From: Oscillospiraceae bacterium
GTDB lineage: Bacteria > Bacillota > Clostridia > Oscillospirales > Ruminococcaceae
Length of the DNA: 64,000 nt
Direction of reading: 5' to 3'
Assembly: GCA_018110925.1 (NCBI GenBank)
Contig: JAGAZJ010000016.1
Span: 1-64,000 of the forward strand
Shown: piece by piece, positions 33,901-41,541 of the stretch
Layout: every line of letters starts with the position of its first letter
Numbering within the stretch: position 1 is the stretch's first letter
Program-made: the position numbers and the translations under genes
The notes under the pieces: generated by a model
Told to the model about the DNA's origin: nothing
The model's input: only the letters and a program-made list of their open reading frames with translations
The model's database searches: none

Positions 33901-36819
33901 TTCTTTCCTGTTCCATTCCCTGAGAGTTTCCAGCTCCTTATACCCTGCAAGGGATATTTCACCTATCTTTTCGGCGGACAGCATCCTTGCCAGTACATTC
34001 TCAAAGCTGTTGACAAATATATCTACGAACTCAGCGGAATACAGGTCGCTCCTGTACTCCACACGGATGCTGTATACACCGCCCTTTTTGTACATCTGCA
34101 CAGCAAACTGCTCACCTGTGGCATTGTCCATGAGGGGGATGCATCTTACAGGTTCTCCCGCAAAGCCGCCCACATCAAGGAGATCGCCCTGATATACGAA
34201 CATCAGCCCGCTTGTGATGCCCGTCTTTGCCGCAAGGTCTGCAAAGGGATATATGTCATTGTTCATACAGCCAAGCATCTGCTCCTTCTGCGCAGACAGG
34301 TACTCCCTTATGTCTGTATCCTTGTCAAAGCGGGAATACACGGGCAGAGTCTTGACAAGCATCGCCACCGTCCCTGCGGTGCGCAGGGAATCCCTGCCGT
34401 TGTATATGGTGGTGAAGAGTGCCTCGTTCATGCCTGCATACAGCCCGATGCACACGCCGAAGGCTGCTGTGGTGTAAATATTCTCGGTCACGCCGTATCT
34501 GCGGCACAGATCCTCCGCCTCGGAAGTGTCAATGGCAAGCTCCCTTTCTCTCACCCCGAAAGCCGTTATATCCTCATGCCTGTCGGGTATGGGCATACTG
34601 TCCGTCTCTGTTCCGCCGAAGGTATCAAGATACCATTTCTCAGCCGATCCATAGTCTGTCTTTCTGCGCTCCGCCTCGTCCTCCGCCGCTTCAAAGCCGC
34701 TGTAAGTCTCCTTTTCAAGTTTCTCTCCACGGTATGCCTTTTCCAGATCCTTCATGATGATGAGCATGGATGAGCCGTCAAAGATGATATGATGCATATC
34801 CATAAAGATATGTCTGCCCTCATCCGTCTCAAATATGCGTATTCGGAAAAGTCTGTCTGAAAGCAGTCTGAACGGCTGCATAAGACCCGGAAGGAGCGCT
34901 CTGAACTCGCTCTCGCTCATTCTCTCCACGGTCTGGGAATAGGGGGCATCATCATTTCTTACCTGTACGGGGTCTCCGTTTTCATCCGTTTTCAGCTTTA
35001 ACTTTATGAAGGGATGAGCCTCCACTACCGCTTCACAGGCATGACAGAGCCTCTCGGTGTCTATGCCGTCACCGAGCTGTAAAAGGATGGGGTTGTTATA
35101 TGCTGCTTCACCGTCCCTGTTCACAGACTCGATATATATGCCGAGCTGTGAGGACGACAGGGGATACTCCTGCTTTATGACACGCTCCCTGACAGTGCCC
35201 CTCTTCACGCACTCTGCGGCGATGGCTCTCGGCGTCTTTGCGGAGTATATGATCTTGCTGGTAAGGTCAAGCTCGGGGCATGACACAGCAAGCGTCATAA
35301 CGCTTATACTGCTACCGCCCATATCAAAGAAATCGTCATCGATGCCGACACACTCTGCACCGAGAACCTTCTCAAAGGCACGACAAAGCACTGCCTCGGT
35401 CTCGTTTTCAGGTGGAGCATATTCGGCTCTCTTTGTCATTATGTCGGGCTCGGGCAGGTTCTTCCTGTCTATCTTCCCGTTCTGATTAAGAGGAAATCTG
35501 TCCATATGCGTATAGAACGCAGGTATCATATATGCAGGCAGTTTCTCGGACAGCTTTTCTCTGATGAAGCTGTCCTCCGTCTTTTCACCTGTGTAGTAGG
35601 CGCAGAGGACGATGCGGCCGCCTGCTCCCTTTACCGCCTTTACCACAGCCATATCAATTCCGTCAATGTCCATCATGCGGTTCTCGATCTCACCGGGCTC
35701 TACACGCTGGCCGTTTATCTTCACCATCCAGTCCTTGCGGTTTATGTAAACAAGGTTGCCGTCGGGCAGCTTCCTCATTATATCTCCTGTATGGAGCCAA
35801 CCGCCCCTGAACAGCTTCGCTGTTGCTTCGGGATCCTTGAAATACCCCATGGTAAATGGTCCCTTAACGCAGAGCTCGCCCTCTTCACCCTCGGACACAT
35901 CATTGCCGTCCTCGTCCAGTATCGTCCATTCCGTACCCGCCTTGGGTATGCCCACAGGGGTCTCCTCATAGGGTCTGTCAACAAGGAAGGAGCAGATCGT
36001 GCCCATAGTCTCGCTCATGCCGTAGTGATTGAACAGCTTATAACCCTCACGGCTGCACTGACCTGTAAGCCTCTCACTGCCTGTCATCACCGCCCTGAGA
36101 GCATCGGATCTGCTGTGGAAATTTGCCAGCACAGAGGGGCTTATAAATCCGAAGGTTATGCCGTTTTTCTCATAGTAGTCCTCCAGCTTCGCCACATCAT
36201 GCATGGTCTCCGATGAGATAAGATGCACACATCCGCCATATGTCAGGATCTTGTATGAAAGCACGGATGCCACAAAATACATAGGTGCCCCCAAAGCCCA
36301 CTGCTGACCCGCTGAATAGCTTGCGGGGTCACCCACCGCTCTGTTTGCAAGTAGCCCCATAAAGCTGTGAAGTATGCCCTTGGGCATACCTGTAGAGCCG
36401 GACGTATAGATCAGAAACGCCGCTTCATCATCGGATGTATCGGGGAAAAGTGATATATCGGCGTGCTCTGTTCCCATGATCTCATCAATAGCCGCCTCAT
36501 CTATGATAAAGGGGGCATCACAGTTGGTGCTGATGTATCTTATCCTCTCCTGCGGGAAAGATGTGCCCATAGGCACAGCAACATGGCCTGAGAGCCATAT
36601 CCCGAATACAGCCGCCGCATACTCCGCAGAGGAATCCAGGCACACGGGGATGAATGAACGTTCATCCAGTTCCTTTGCATATATCCAGGATGCCGTCCTT
36701 ACAGCAAGGTCACGTATTGTGCTGTAATCGGTCATTCTCGTGCCGTTTCTGTCCACAACTGCGGCCGCATCCCCGCAGCTCTCTGCTGAATCAAGGAACA
36801 GCTTTACATAATCGTTCAT
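27910..36819 (-). CDS. Nonribosomal peptide synthetase, A-T-C-A-T-C-A-T-R
   Basis: 2969 residues. Domains: A1 1-455; carrier T1 465-540 (GGSS, Ser503); C1 552-965 (HHIIFDG at 676); A2 975-1460; T2 1475-1545 (FNSLS, Ser1507); C2 1563-1975 (HHLIFDG at 1685); A3 1990-2475; T3 2490-2560 (GGTS, Ser2522); terminal reductase 2595-2969 with TGAVGYLG and YVRSK. The reductase should release the chain as an aldehyde. A1 has FVAS where FDAS is usual, so the Asp that holds the alpha-amine is missing and an acid without alpha-amine is likely loaded. A2 specificity residues read DAMFSGGIF (aliphatic-like); A3 reads DFKGIGTVS, with a Lys that could pair with an acidic side chain. RBS AAAGGGAGAG; 21 bases after the MATE gene. 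Confidence 0.95.
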   Translation of the reverse strand: MNDYVKLFLDSAESCGDAAAVVDRNGTRMTDYSTIRDLAVRTASWIYAKELDERSFIPVCLDSSAEYAAAVFGIWLSGHVAVPMGTSFPQERIRYISTNCDAPFIIDEAAIDEIMGTEHADISLFPDTSDDEAAFLIYTSGSTGMPKGILHSFMGLLANRAVGDPASYSAGQQWALGAPMYFVASVLSYKILTYGGCVHLISSETMHDVAKLEDYYEKNGITFGFISPSVLANFHSRSDALRAVMTGSERLTGQCSREGYKLFNHYGMSETMGTICSFLVDRPYEETPVGIPKAGTEWTILDEDGNDVSEGEEGELCVKGPFTMGYFKDPEATAKLFRGGWLHTGDIMRKLPDGNLVYINRKDWMVKINGQRVEPGEIENRMMDIDGIDMAVVKAVKGAGGRIVLCAYYTGEKTEDSFIREKLSEKLPAYMIPAFYTHMDRFPLNQNGKIDRKNLPEPDIMTKRAEYAPPENETEAVLCRAFEKVLGAECVGIDDDFFDMGGSSISVMTLAVSCPELDLTSKIIYSAKTPRAIAAECVKRGTVRERVIKQEYPLSSSQLGIYIESVNRDGEAAYNNPILLQLGDGIDTERLCHACEAVVEAHPFIKLKLKTDENGDPVQVRNDDAPYSQTVERMSESEFRALLPGLMQPFRLLSDRLFRIRIFETDEGRHIFMDMHHIIFDGSSMLIIMKDLEKAYRGEKLEKETYSGFEAAEDEAERRKTDYGSAEKWYLDTFGGTETDSMPIPDRHEDITAFGVRERELAIDTSEAEDLCRRYGVTENIYTTAAFGVCIGLYAGMNEALFTTIYNGRDSLRTAGTVAMLVKTLPVYSRFDKDTDIREYLSAQKEQMLGCMNNDIYPFADLAAKTGITSGLMFVYQGDLLDVGGFAGEPVRCIPLMDNATGEQFAVQMYKKGGVYSIRVEYRSDLYSAEFVDIFVNSFENVLARMLSAEKIGEISLAGYKELETLREWNRKETDYDRSQTVVSLFRRAAERYPDNTAVIFGDTSLTYAEVDRRSDSIAAYIESRGIGRGDVVSVLIPKGIYQVTASLGALKAGCAYQPLDPTYPPERLNFMVKDASARMLITAPELADIITEFEGERLSADDTDRLPEEKPVNVCSPEDTFILLYTSGSTGVPKGVKLTHANLVCFINWYRKFYELTESDRVSQYASYGFDACMMDMYPALCSGAAVVIVAEDMRLDLNRLNEYYIKNRVTLSFMTTQVGRQFAAEMDNPYLRAVSVGGEKLASMDPPKGFKLYNGYGPTECTIFSTIEQVTKKEDNIPIGRPLDNMKAYVVDPFGHRVPPGALGELILAGPQIGGGYLNRPDKTAEMFINDPFDGGEFSSAYKTGDIVRFRTDGKIEFIGRRDGQVKIHGFRIELSEIETVIREYSGVKNVAVVARDLGADGKAVAAYFVSDEKIDPKAIADFIRDRKPPYMVPASIMQIDSIPLNQNGKVNRKALPEPVMTASEEDNGHTDNILEAELRKMIGSAVNMDRPPLNTPLEYLGFNSLSMIRLSTGMSKRFGVNIPVKGMKDITIAGIEDLIIRGWMNGSKAENITEEAASAELSAAQTGVYIECMKSPDSTVYNIPSELTFDGGMDTDRLVKAVERVIMAHPSLFVHFDIVDDKVMAVRDEVSAPDIKVTELTEDKYEFYRSRSVAPFRLDKAPLFRFSVVRTEKAVRLLCDLHHLIFDGFSMSLFLRDLETALKTDSAPEAESASYFTYAREQKALFAGEAGEEYERYFRGLLENFESPTKLTGDVSGREKGRKCFAYTEYDEARVKRACIRTGVTEAALMLASLDCTLARMTASDRVYISTISSGRADTRFADTYGMFVNTVPLAAELSHGSTDDFVREVAKGFDSAIEHENYPFANIAAKWGYGINIMYEYQRGILEKQDIPHLTGIQSLAQAETKFGLAVRIIDRDGRAQIEAEYNDGVYSEGFIKEFLRSYVIVTDKFSRRGDEKLRGISLLDAGREAVLNGFRKRPVDPDIPGDVLFHSGMERFAAEIPDKTAIIAADGTYTYRQLNENANRVANALIARGVKKGDRVVLLLPRTALMFFSLFGVLKAGAAYIPCDPNYPVERIKHIIDDSGASLVMTTADRLGRFTDRPAADAEVLLTEQNTSKPDVKISQDDLAYLIYTSGSTGKPKGVMLRHRGAVNYVTNTPGNILVNGMTERGHVLTAITTFSFDFSVKEWAAPLFNGLTLSVAADDEINDAAKLAERMKRTDTDVFGSTPSRLLMLLASPEFSAAFENCKVVICGGEKYPEQLLAALKKTDRLIFNTYGPTEITVSSNTAELSAQDLVNTGRPLPGVVEYIVDSDGNELPAGLVGELYIGGVGVAAGYNGLPEMTAERFIEYGGGRVYKSGDFARWTPEGYVEILGRKDNQIKLRGLRIELDEVDAVLGAVEGISRTAVKIEKINGIEHLCAWFTADHKVDIGELRKELGRTLTNYMVPTAYMQLDEMPMTPNGKLDLRSLPLPELYRGDRGGAASTKTEQIFCDIFSKVLHVDNVGAAENFFDLGGTSLLVTNIVIEAGKYGIRIAFSDVFDNPTPKALAALSGDKGEAVPSEDSGITDYDYTAIEEILARNTLDSFRSGECRSLGNVLLTGAVGYLGIHILHELIDNSDGKIYCLLRSHRDTAAQMRLPRMYYYYFDTHISDLIGDRLIIVDGDVTDPAVLASLDGEHIDTVINCAAVVKHFAADTVIEDVNVGGAQNLIDFCLRTGAALVQTSTMSVLNEAYEDDIPEGFEPSEQTLYMGQLLTNKYVRSKFLAERAVLEAIADKGLRGKIVRLGNLAARYSDGEFQINSGTNSSMGRLRAYAMLGCASYDILDSTMEFSPIDAVARAIVLLSGTPDDCTVFHAFNNQKIMMENVFRELTALGYTIRYAEADEFAKAFAQAQNDPDKASMLTSIMAYMPSSGERRSIRLPRKCEYTMQVLYRLGFSWPVTTWDYIGRFVSALSGLGFFDDTED

Positions 36820-36840
36820 TTTGTGTCTCTCCCTTTCGGT

Positions 36841-38589
36841 TTATCTAATATCAACGATAGTATTATTGAGTTCAAGGACTCTCATATAGCTTATCTTGAA
36901 CGGCATTTTCTTTACTATCCCCAGACCTCCGGGATAGTCTCCGCTGTTTTCAGGTTCATAGGATACGGGGTCAAAGGCTGTGCCGTTGTCCCTGAACCTC
37001 AGGGTCATATTGCCCCCCGCCTTTGCGATGGATATATCTATATGATCCCCGTCCGCGCTGTCATATCCATATTTTCCAATATTCGCCGCTATCTCCTCCA
37101 CGATAAATCTGATCTCAGCGGCTTCCTCATCGGATATGCTTTCTTTTCGGCAGTATTCCATGATCTCCCTTGCCGCATCCACTGCTTCCGGATTACTTCC
37201 GCGTATCGTAAGCTCCAGAGTGCTGCCGTTGTTTTCAGGTATCGCCATAAAGCCCTTGTACTGTATCCTGCCTGCTTTATGCATGATGAGCCTTACGATA
37301 TTGAGGATGCCAAAGGTCAGCAGTTCGCTCACCACAACAGCTCCGAAAAGACCGCTGAAACCGAACCTGCTCATCCCGTACACCATCAGGGGTACTTTGA
37401 TAATGAGCAGTTCCAGGGCACAGCTTGCGGTCGAAAGTGCGGTGAGCCCGATGGTGCGGTAATAGTTCTGTGAAACAGCATTGAGCGTGAAAGCTACGAA
37501 ACTAAGAGAGAATATGCGCAGACCCGTCATAAGATCAGGCATCACCTCGTTGACATCAAAGCCGTACATCCTGACGATGACCTGCGGCACCGCAAGGAAT
37601 GCCGCCGTTATGACAGCACACGATATGAGAGCTGCGCTGAGTACCCGTCTGAACACGGATCTCATCCCGAAGAAGTCACCCTCCCCGTACAGCACTCCCC
37701 CGACAGTTGCAATGACAGACGATATGCCGTTCAAGAACATCTGGACAATATGCAGGGTGTTGTTTGCAACGGAGTAAGCGGAAAAATATCCGCTCCCAAG
37801 TGCGTGCAGCACCGCCGCATTAAGCACCGACATACCGATGACCGTCATAACAAGATTTGTGAGATCGGGGAGACCTCTTTTGAGCGCACTGCCTATCATG
37901 GGCTTTGCTTCTTTCATTCCCCTGAGCACAGGCGTTAACACCCTGTCGGCGCTTTTGGCATATACGGGGATGAATATGAGACCTGCCATGACATATCCTA
38001 TGACCGTTGAGAGCGCCGCCCCCCTTATGCCGAGAGGGGTGAACCTTACCAGAAACCAGTCGAAGGCGAGATTTATCACATTTGCTGATATATTCACCTT
38101 TGCCGCCAGTCCGGGATGATTATCAACATTCATGAAGAACGCCGTCTCTATGACAATGCTGACTAAGGGCATACCGAAGGAGTATATGAAGGCAATGTCC
38201 GTGATCATACTTTTTAGCTGTCCCTCAGCACCGGTGAGCCCCACAAAAAAAGGGACGATCACAGGCGAAAGAATAAGGAAGAGCAGAGTATATACAAATC
38301 CTGCCGCAAGGCAGAAACCCATCACCCTGCCTGCGCCACGGGCATCTCTTTTGCCCAGCAGCACTGCCGCAGTTACCGCCCCCCCGGATGACAGGAGTAT
38401 CGCCGCCGCCTGAAGTATGTACACATACGGCAATGATGCATTAACAGCGGAATTGCCTATGCTGCCTATCAGATTGCCCACTATCATGGCATCCACCACA
38501 TTGCCGAGCTGCAGTGCAACAGTGGTGAGTATACCTGTGAGCATATACTTGTACACCCTGCCCTTTATCAGGCTGTCATTTCTTTTCAT
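36841..38589 (-). CDS. MATE-family exporter fused to an RsbW-like ATPase domain
   Basis: 582 residues. Residues 1-440 are a twelve-helix MATE transporter (starts LTGILTTVALQLGNVVDAMIVG; second half begins RGLPDLTNLVMTVIGMS), which would export drugs or peptides driven by Na+ or H+. Residues about 455-582 are a GHKL ATPase fold of the anti-sigma-kinase type: FIVEEIAANIGKYGY (N box), RFRDNGTAFDP (G1) and GGLGIVKKM (G2). Such kinases phosphorylate STAS proteins, and a STAS gene lies 22 bases upstream. The NRPS follows 21 bases downstream, so it probably exports its product. The ribosome site (GGTGAT) is weak. The fusion is the oddity. Confidence 0.92.
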   Translation of the reverse strand: MKRNDSLIKGRVYKYMLTGILTTVALQLGNVVDAMIVGNLIGSIGNSAVNASLPYVYILQAAAILLSSGGAVTAAVLLGKRDARGAGRVMGFCLAAGFVYTLLFLILSPVIVPFFVGLTGAEGQLKSMITDIAFIYSFGMPLVSIVIETAFFMNVDNHPGLAAKVNISANVINLAFDWFLVRFTPLGIRGAALSTVIGYVMAGLIFIPVYAKSADRVLTPVLRGMKEAKPMIGSALKRGLPDLTNLVMTVIGMSVLNAAVLHALGSGYFSAYSVANNTLHIVQMFLNGISSVIATVGGVLYGEGDFFGMRSVFRRVLSAALISCAVITAAFLAVPQVIVRMYGFDVNEVMPDLMTGLRIFSLSFVAFTLNAVSQNYYRTIGLTALSTASCALELLIIKVPLMVYGMSRFGFSGLFGAVVVSELLTFGILNIVRLIMHKAGRIQYKGFMAIPENNGSTLELTIRGSNPEAVDAAREIMEYCRKESISDEEAAEIRFIVEEIAANIGKYGYDSADGDHIDISIAKAGGNMTLRFRDNGTAFDPVSYEPENSGDYPGGLGIVKKMPFKISYMRVLELNNTIVDIR

Positions 38590-38611
38590 AATATCACCAA
38601 AGGCTCACATA

Positions 38612-38917
38612 TCAGTTGTCGGCACCGATAAGGAAGTCAGCCAGACCGCTGAGATCGAGTATCTCCCTGACACTGCTCTTTATGTTAAGCATTTGCATCG
38701 AGCCCTGCTTGTTCATCATCTTGCGGAACTTGACGAAGGTGCGAAGCCCCGCAGAGGAGATGTAGTCAAGTTCCTCAAGGTCGATCACAAGCTCTGTGAT
38801 GCCTTCAAAACACTTCATTATATCTGCTTCAAGCTCGGGAGCCGTAGTCCTGTCAAGGTCGCCCCCGATACGGACGGTAAGTCTTGAGCCTTCTTTTTTC
38901 TTTGATATATTGAACAT
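38612..38917 (-). CDS. STAS-domain anti-anti-sigma-factor-like protein
   Basis: 101 residues, one STAS domain. The stretch LVIDLEELDYISSAGLRTFV has the phosphorylation-site serine (Ser55, in the S-x-G-L position of RsbV/SpoIIAA). In partner switching the dephosphorylated form binds an RsbW-type kinase and is itself its substrate. Here the kinase domains are on the MATE protein and on the phosphatase. Strong AAGGAGG site. First gene of the STAS-MATE-NRPS operon, with two promoter candidates upstream. Confidence 0.93.
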   Translation of the reverse strand: MFNISKKKEGSRLTVRIGGDLDRTTAPELEADIMKCFEGITELVIDLEELDYISSAGLRTFVKFRKMMNKQGSMQMLNIKSSVREILDLSGLADFLIGADN

Positions 38918-38958
38918 ATCAGGTTCCTCCTTTTTGTTAATGAACTATAAATTATTTA

Positions 38959-38987
38959 ATTATATCATATAAGATATTAAAAATCAA
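38959..38987 (-). promoter_or_regulatory. Proximal sigma-A-like promoter of the STAS-MATE-NRPS operon
   Basis: Minus strand TTGATT (38982-38987), 17 bases, TATAAT (38959-38964), about 40 bases before the STAS start. Confidence 0.7.
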
Positions 38988-39062
38988 TAGTTTTGACATA
39001 ACTTAGCACTAAATTTTAACAATAATGAAAGCGACTGCGGGTATTTCCCACCGATCACTTGT

Positions 39063-39097
39063 ATTATATCATGCAGACCTTTGCAACTTCTTTGCAA
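39063..39097 (-). promoter_or_regulatory. Distal promoter with tandem TTGCAAAG operator, copy 1
   Basis: Minus strand: TTGCAAAG (39090-39097), three bases, TTGCAAAG (39079-39086), ten bases, TATAAT (39063-39068) within TGATATAAT. The same layout occurs at 41355-41389 before the phosphatase gene. The 11-base phasing places both half-sites on one DNA face, where a regulator would replace a poor -35 box. Confidence 0.6.
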
Positions 39098-39193
39098 GCA
39101 GCCGGAAAATATTTTTTCATAATAGTTTCTGAAAGATGCAACAAGAGCCAAAGCCCTTGCGGATATGCATGGGAACTCCGGCTCTTGTTCGGA

Positions 39194-41164
39194 TCAGCTC
39201 TTACTGCCAGTGCTGACAGAGAGCGTCAGGATATTTGCGTCATCATATCTGTAGGATATGCTGTCGGTGAGCTCCTTCGTAAGATATATGCCCAGACCGC
39301 CGATCCTGATATCATCCAAATCGTCGGGTATATCAGGGTCGCTCTTCCCCGTAGGGTCAAAGGGCTGACCGTGGTCCGTAAAGGTGATATTCAAAAGACC
39401 TGTCTCCTTATCCTCCGATACCGTCACAGTGACCGTGCCGGCTTTATCCGGATAGGCATAGTCAACGATATTGCCGAAGATCTCCTCCGATGCAAGTCTC
39501 AGTGATGATATGCGGCTCTTGTCAACGCCTGCCCTTTCCGCCTTGTGCATAACAAGCTCCGTCACGGCAGAAAGCTCATCATCTGATGCATTGACAGTTA
39601 TCGTGTCCGTACCGTTATATTTGAAGCAGATCATGCATATGTCGTCAAACTGGTCTGCACTGCCGGAGAACCGCTTTATATCAGTGCGCATGGAGCTGAC
39701 GATACTCTCCGGGTCGGTGCTGCCGCACCTGTCAATAGCCTTTAGTATACCGTCTTCTCCGAAGCGTCTCCCTGCGGAATCCAAAGCATCAGTAACGCCG
39801 TCTGTATACACGAATATCATATCACCGGGTTCAAGTGCATATTCGCGCTGTGTGTATCCTGCATCAGGGGTAACGGCGGCAGGCATCATATGCGGATATC
39901 TGCAGATCTCCCAACTGCCGTTGTGCCTTACAAGAGGATTTTCATGCCCTGCATTGACCACGGAGCATTTTCCCGTGATAAGGTCTATGACTGCGAGCCA
40001 TACCGTAACGAACATTCCTGCCTCGTTCCTGTCGGAAAGCTGCTCGTTGACCTTTCTCATAACTGTCTCGGGTCTCTCGTTCTGTTTCATCTCGCTCTTT
40101 ATCAGCGAACGTGCCGCCATCATGAACATTGCCGCAGGTATGCCTTTATCGGATACATCTGCAATGACAAGGCCGATGTGGTGACCGTCGATCATAAAGC
40201 AGTCGTAAAAGTCGCCGCCCACGCCTCTGGCAGGCTCTATATAGGCGCTCATGTCAAACTCGTTCCTGCCCGATATCTCCTTTTGTATGTCGGGGAGCTG
40301 GCTCAGCTGAATTTTGGTGCAGACATCCATCTCCGCCTTTTCACGCTCCAACATTGATGCATAGTTCATCTTTTCTCTGTGATAACGTCTGTATATCATG
40401 ATTATGAAAAGATCGATAAGCAGCAGCAATATCACATTGGCGATACTGATACCGACGGAGTCACGGGTTATCATCTTTTCCACATCTGAGTAATCCCTTC
40501 TCCATATTATTACAGCCTTTACCTCGCCGTCATGTATTATGGGGATATAGTAAACAAGATAGGTCACCCTGTCCTCTGCCGAGTAATACGTCTCCATGAC
40601 ACCGTCGCCATCCGGGGCATCAATCATATCTTTGAGCGCCCGGTGCTCATCAAATTCGATATGTATGGTCTTATCAGGCAGATGATAGTTGTTACTGCTG
40701 TCATCATCAGCTTTGAAAAGGACACGGGCTGTGTCCCCCTCCATGCTGATACAGCTCAGTTCTTCTGTATTGAATGAAGAATAGAGCATATCAAAGCCAT
40801 AGGCTATGCGGGTGTAGCAGATGTATGAGTATGCCTCCTGCTCCTCCTTTGACATAGCTCTCACTTCTTCCTCCGTGACCAGCGGAAGATCAAGAATGTT
40901 TATCCATGAATACTTCATTTCATCGACGGGCTCCGATACGCCTCCTGTTTCAAGCCAGTGGTCTATGAGCCATCCGTATGCCTCATAGGAGGTTATACGG
41001 TTCTTTGCGTATACAGAAAGATTGTCAGCTTCCGTCTGCACCTCATCCATGTGGGATCTGATGTGGATATATCTTATGAACAAAGTGCTGATGGCGCTTA
41101 TCAGAAAAAACATCGCCACAAATACTAGATATATCTTGCAGGATCTCTTTTTGATGTTATTCAT
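39194..41164 (-). CDS. Membrane RsbU/SpoIIE-type phosphatase with C-terminal RsbW-like domain
   Basis: 656 residues. Membrane helix at about 8-28, an extracytoplasmic sensor region (30-235) and a second helix (236-258). A SpoIIE/PP2C phosphatase domain (about 290-515) has GGDFYDCF, ADVSDKGIPAAMFM and FVYTDGVTDA. The last 135 residues are a GHKL ATPase domain with LRLASEEIFGNIVDYAY, FTDHGQPFDP and GGLGIYL. Likely senses an outside signal and dephosphorylates the STAS protein encoded just downstream, while its own ATPase domain could also act on it. It has its own promoters, one sharing an operator with the NRPS operon. Confidence 0.9.
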   Translation of the reverse strand: MNNIKKRSCKIYLVFVAMFFLISAISTLFIRYIHIRSHMDEVQTEADNLSVYAKNRITSYEAYGWLIDHWLETGGVSEPVDEMKYSWINILDLPLVTEEEVRAMSKEEQEAYSYICYTRIAYGFDMLYSSFNTEELSCISMEGDTARVLFKADDDSSNNYHLPDKTIHIEFDEHRALKDMIDAPDGDGVMETYYSAEDRVTYLVYYIPIIHDGEVKAVIIWRRDYSDVEKMITRDSVGISIANVILLLLIDLFIIMIYRRYHREKMNYASMLEREKAEMDVCTKIQLSQLPDIQKEISGRNEFDMSAYIEPARGVGGDFYDCFMIDGHHIGLVIADVSDKGIPAAMFMMAARSLIKSEMKQNERPETVMRKVNEQLSDRNEAGMFVTVWLAVIDLITGKCSVVNAGHENPLVRHNGSWEICRYPHMMPAAVTPDAGYTQREYALEPGDMIFVYTDGVTDALDSAGRRFGEDGILKAIDRCGSTDPESIVSSMRTDIKRFSGSADQFDDICMICFKYNGTDTITVNASDDELSAVTELVMHKAERAGVDKSRISSLRLASEEIFGNIVDYAYPDKAGTVTVTVSEDKETGLLNITFTDHGQPFDPTGKSDPDIPDDLDDIRIGGLGIYLTKELTDSISYRYDDANILTLSVSTGSKS

Positions 41165-41269
41165 CCATTGTCACCCCGGTCTGCTGTCAGGCGCAATGCC
41201 TGTCCCGATAAAACATCTGATACCGCTCGCTCCGTGTTTTCTGTCCTTGCCTGAGAACAGTTTGAACAA

Positions 41270-41299
41270 ATTATAGCACATTGTCAGGTATATAGTCAA
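41270..41299 (-). promoter_or_regulatory. Proximal promoter of the phosphatase gene
   Basis: Minus strand TTGACT (41294-41299), 18 bases, TATAAT (41270-41275). Confidence 0.7.
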
Positions 41300-41354
41300 G
41301 TACACGATGGAGCGTGATCCTCGGATAATGTTGTTTTACTCTTGCTGTGTTCTC

Positions 41355-41389
41355 ATTATATCACTGTCTTCTTTGCAAGACCTTTGCAA
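41355..41389 (-). promoter_or_regulatory. Distal promoter with tandem TTGCAAAG operator, copy 2
   Basis: Minus strand: TTGCAAAG (41382-41389), three bases, TTGCAAAG (41371-41378), ten bases, TATAAT (41355-41360) within TGATATAAT. Identical spacing to copy 1 while the sequence between differs. Confidence 0.6.
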
Positions 41390-41541
41390 AGTATGTGCGA
41401 TTGTCGGGGCAGAGATCGTCTAAACCCAGAGGAATAAATTATCATATCTGTTTCGGTGGTGAAAAAGCACAAAAAATTAACAAATATCAATGCAAAGTAC
41501 GGGAGGATATGGTATACTTACGATAAAGAGGAGGTATCGCC

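Larger units (their letters stand above)
38918..39193. other. Regulatory region of the NRPS operon
   Basis: Very AT-rich and without a gene. It contains a proximal promoter (38959-38987), a distal extended -10 with two TTGCAAAG repeats (39063-39097), and a ten-pair stem (39140-39149 with 39180-39189) after the phosphatase gene that may end its transcript. Confidence 0.6.
41165..41541. other. Divergent regulatory region: phosphatase gene and aldo/keto reductase gene
   Basis: No gene seen. Contains a proximal minus-strand promoter (41270-41299), a distal minus-strand promoter with tandem repeats (41355-41389), and weak plus-strand signals (TATACT near 41513) before the reductase gene. Confidence 0.55.

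Noticed and set aside
27910-36819. NRPS as a broken or frameshifted gene
   Set aside because: One frame runs through all domains, and the condensation HHxxxDG motifs, three carrier serines and reductase motif are intact.
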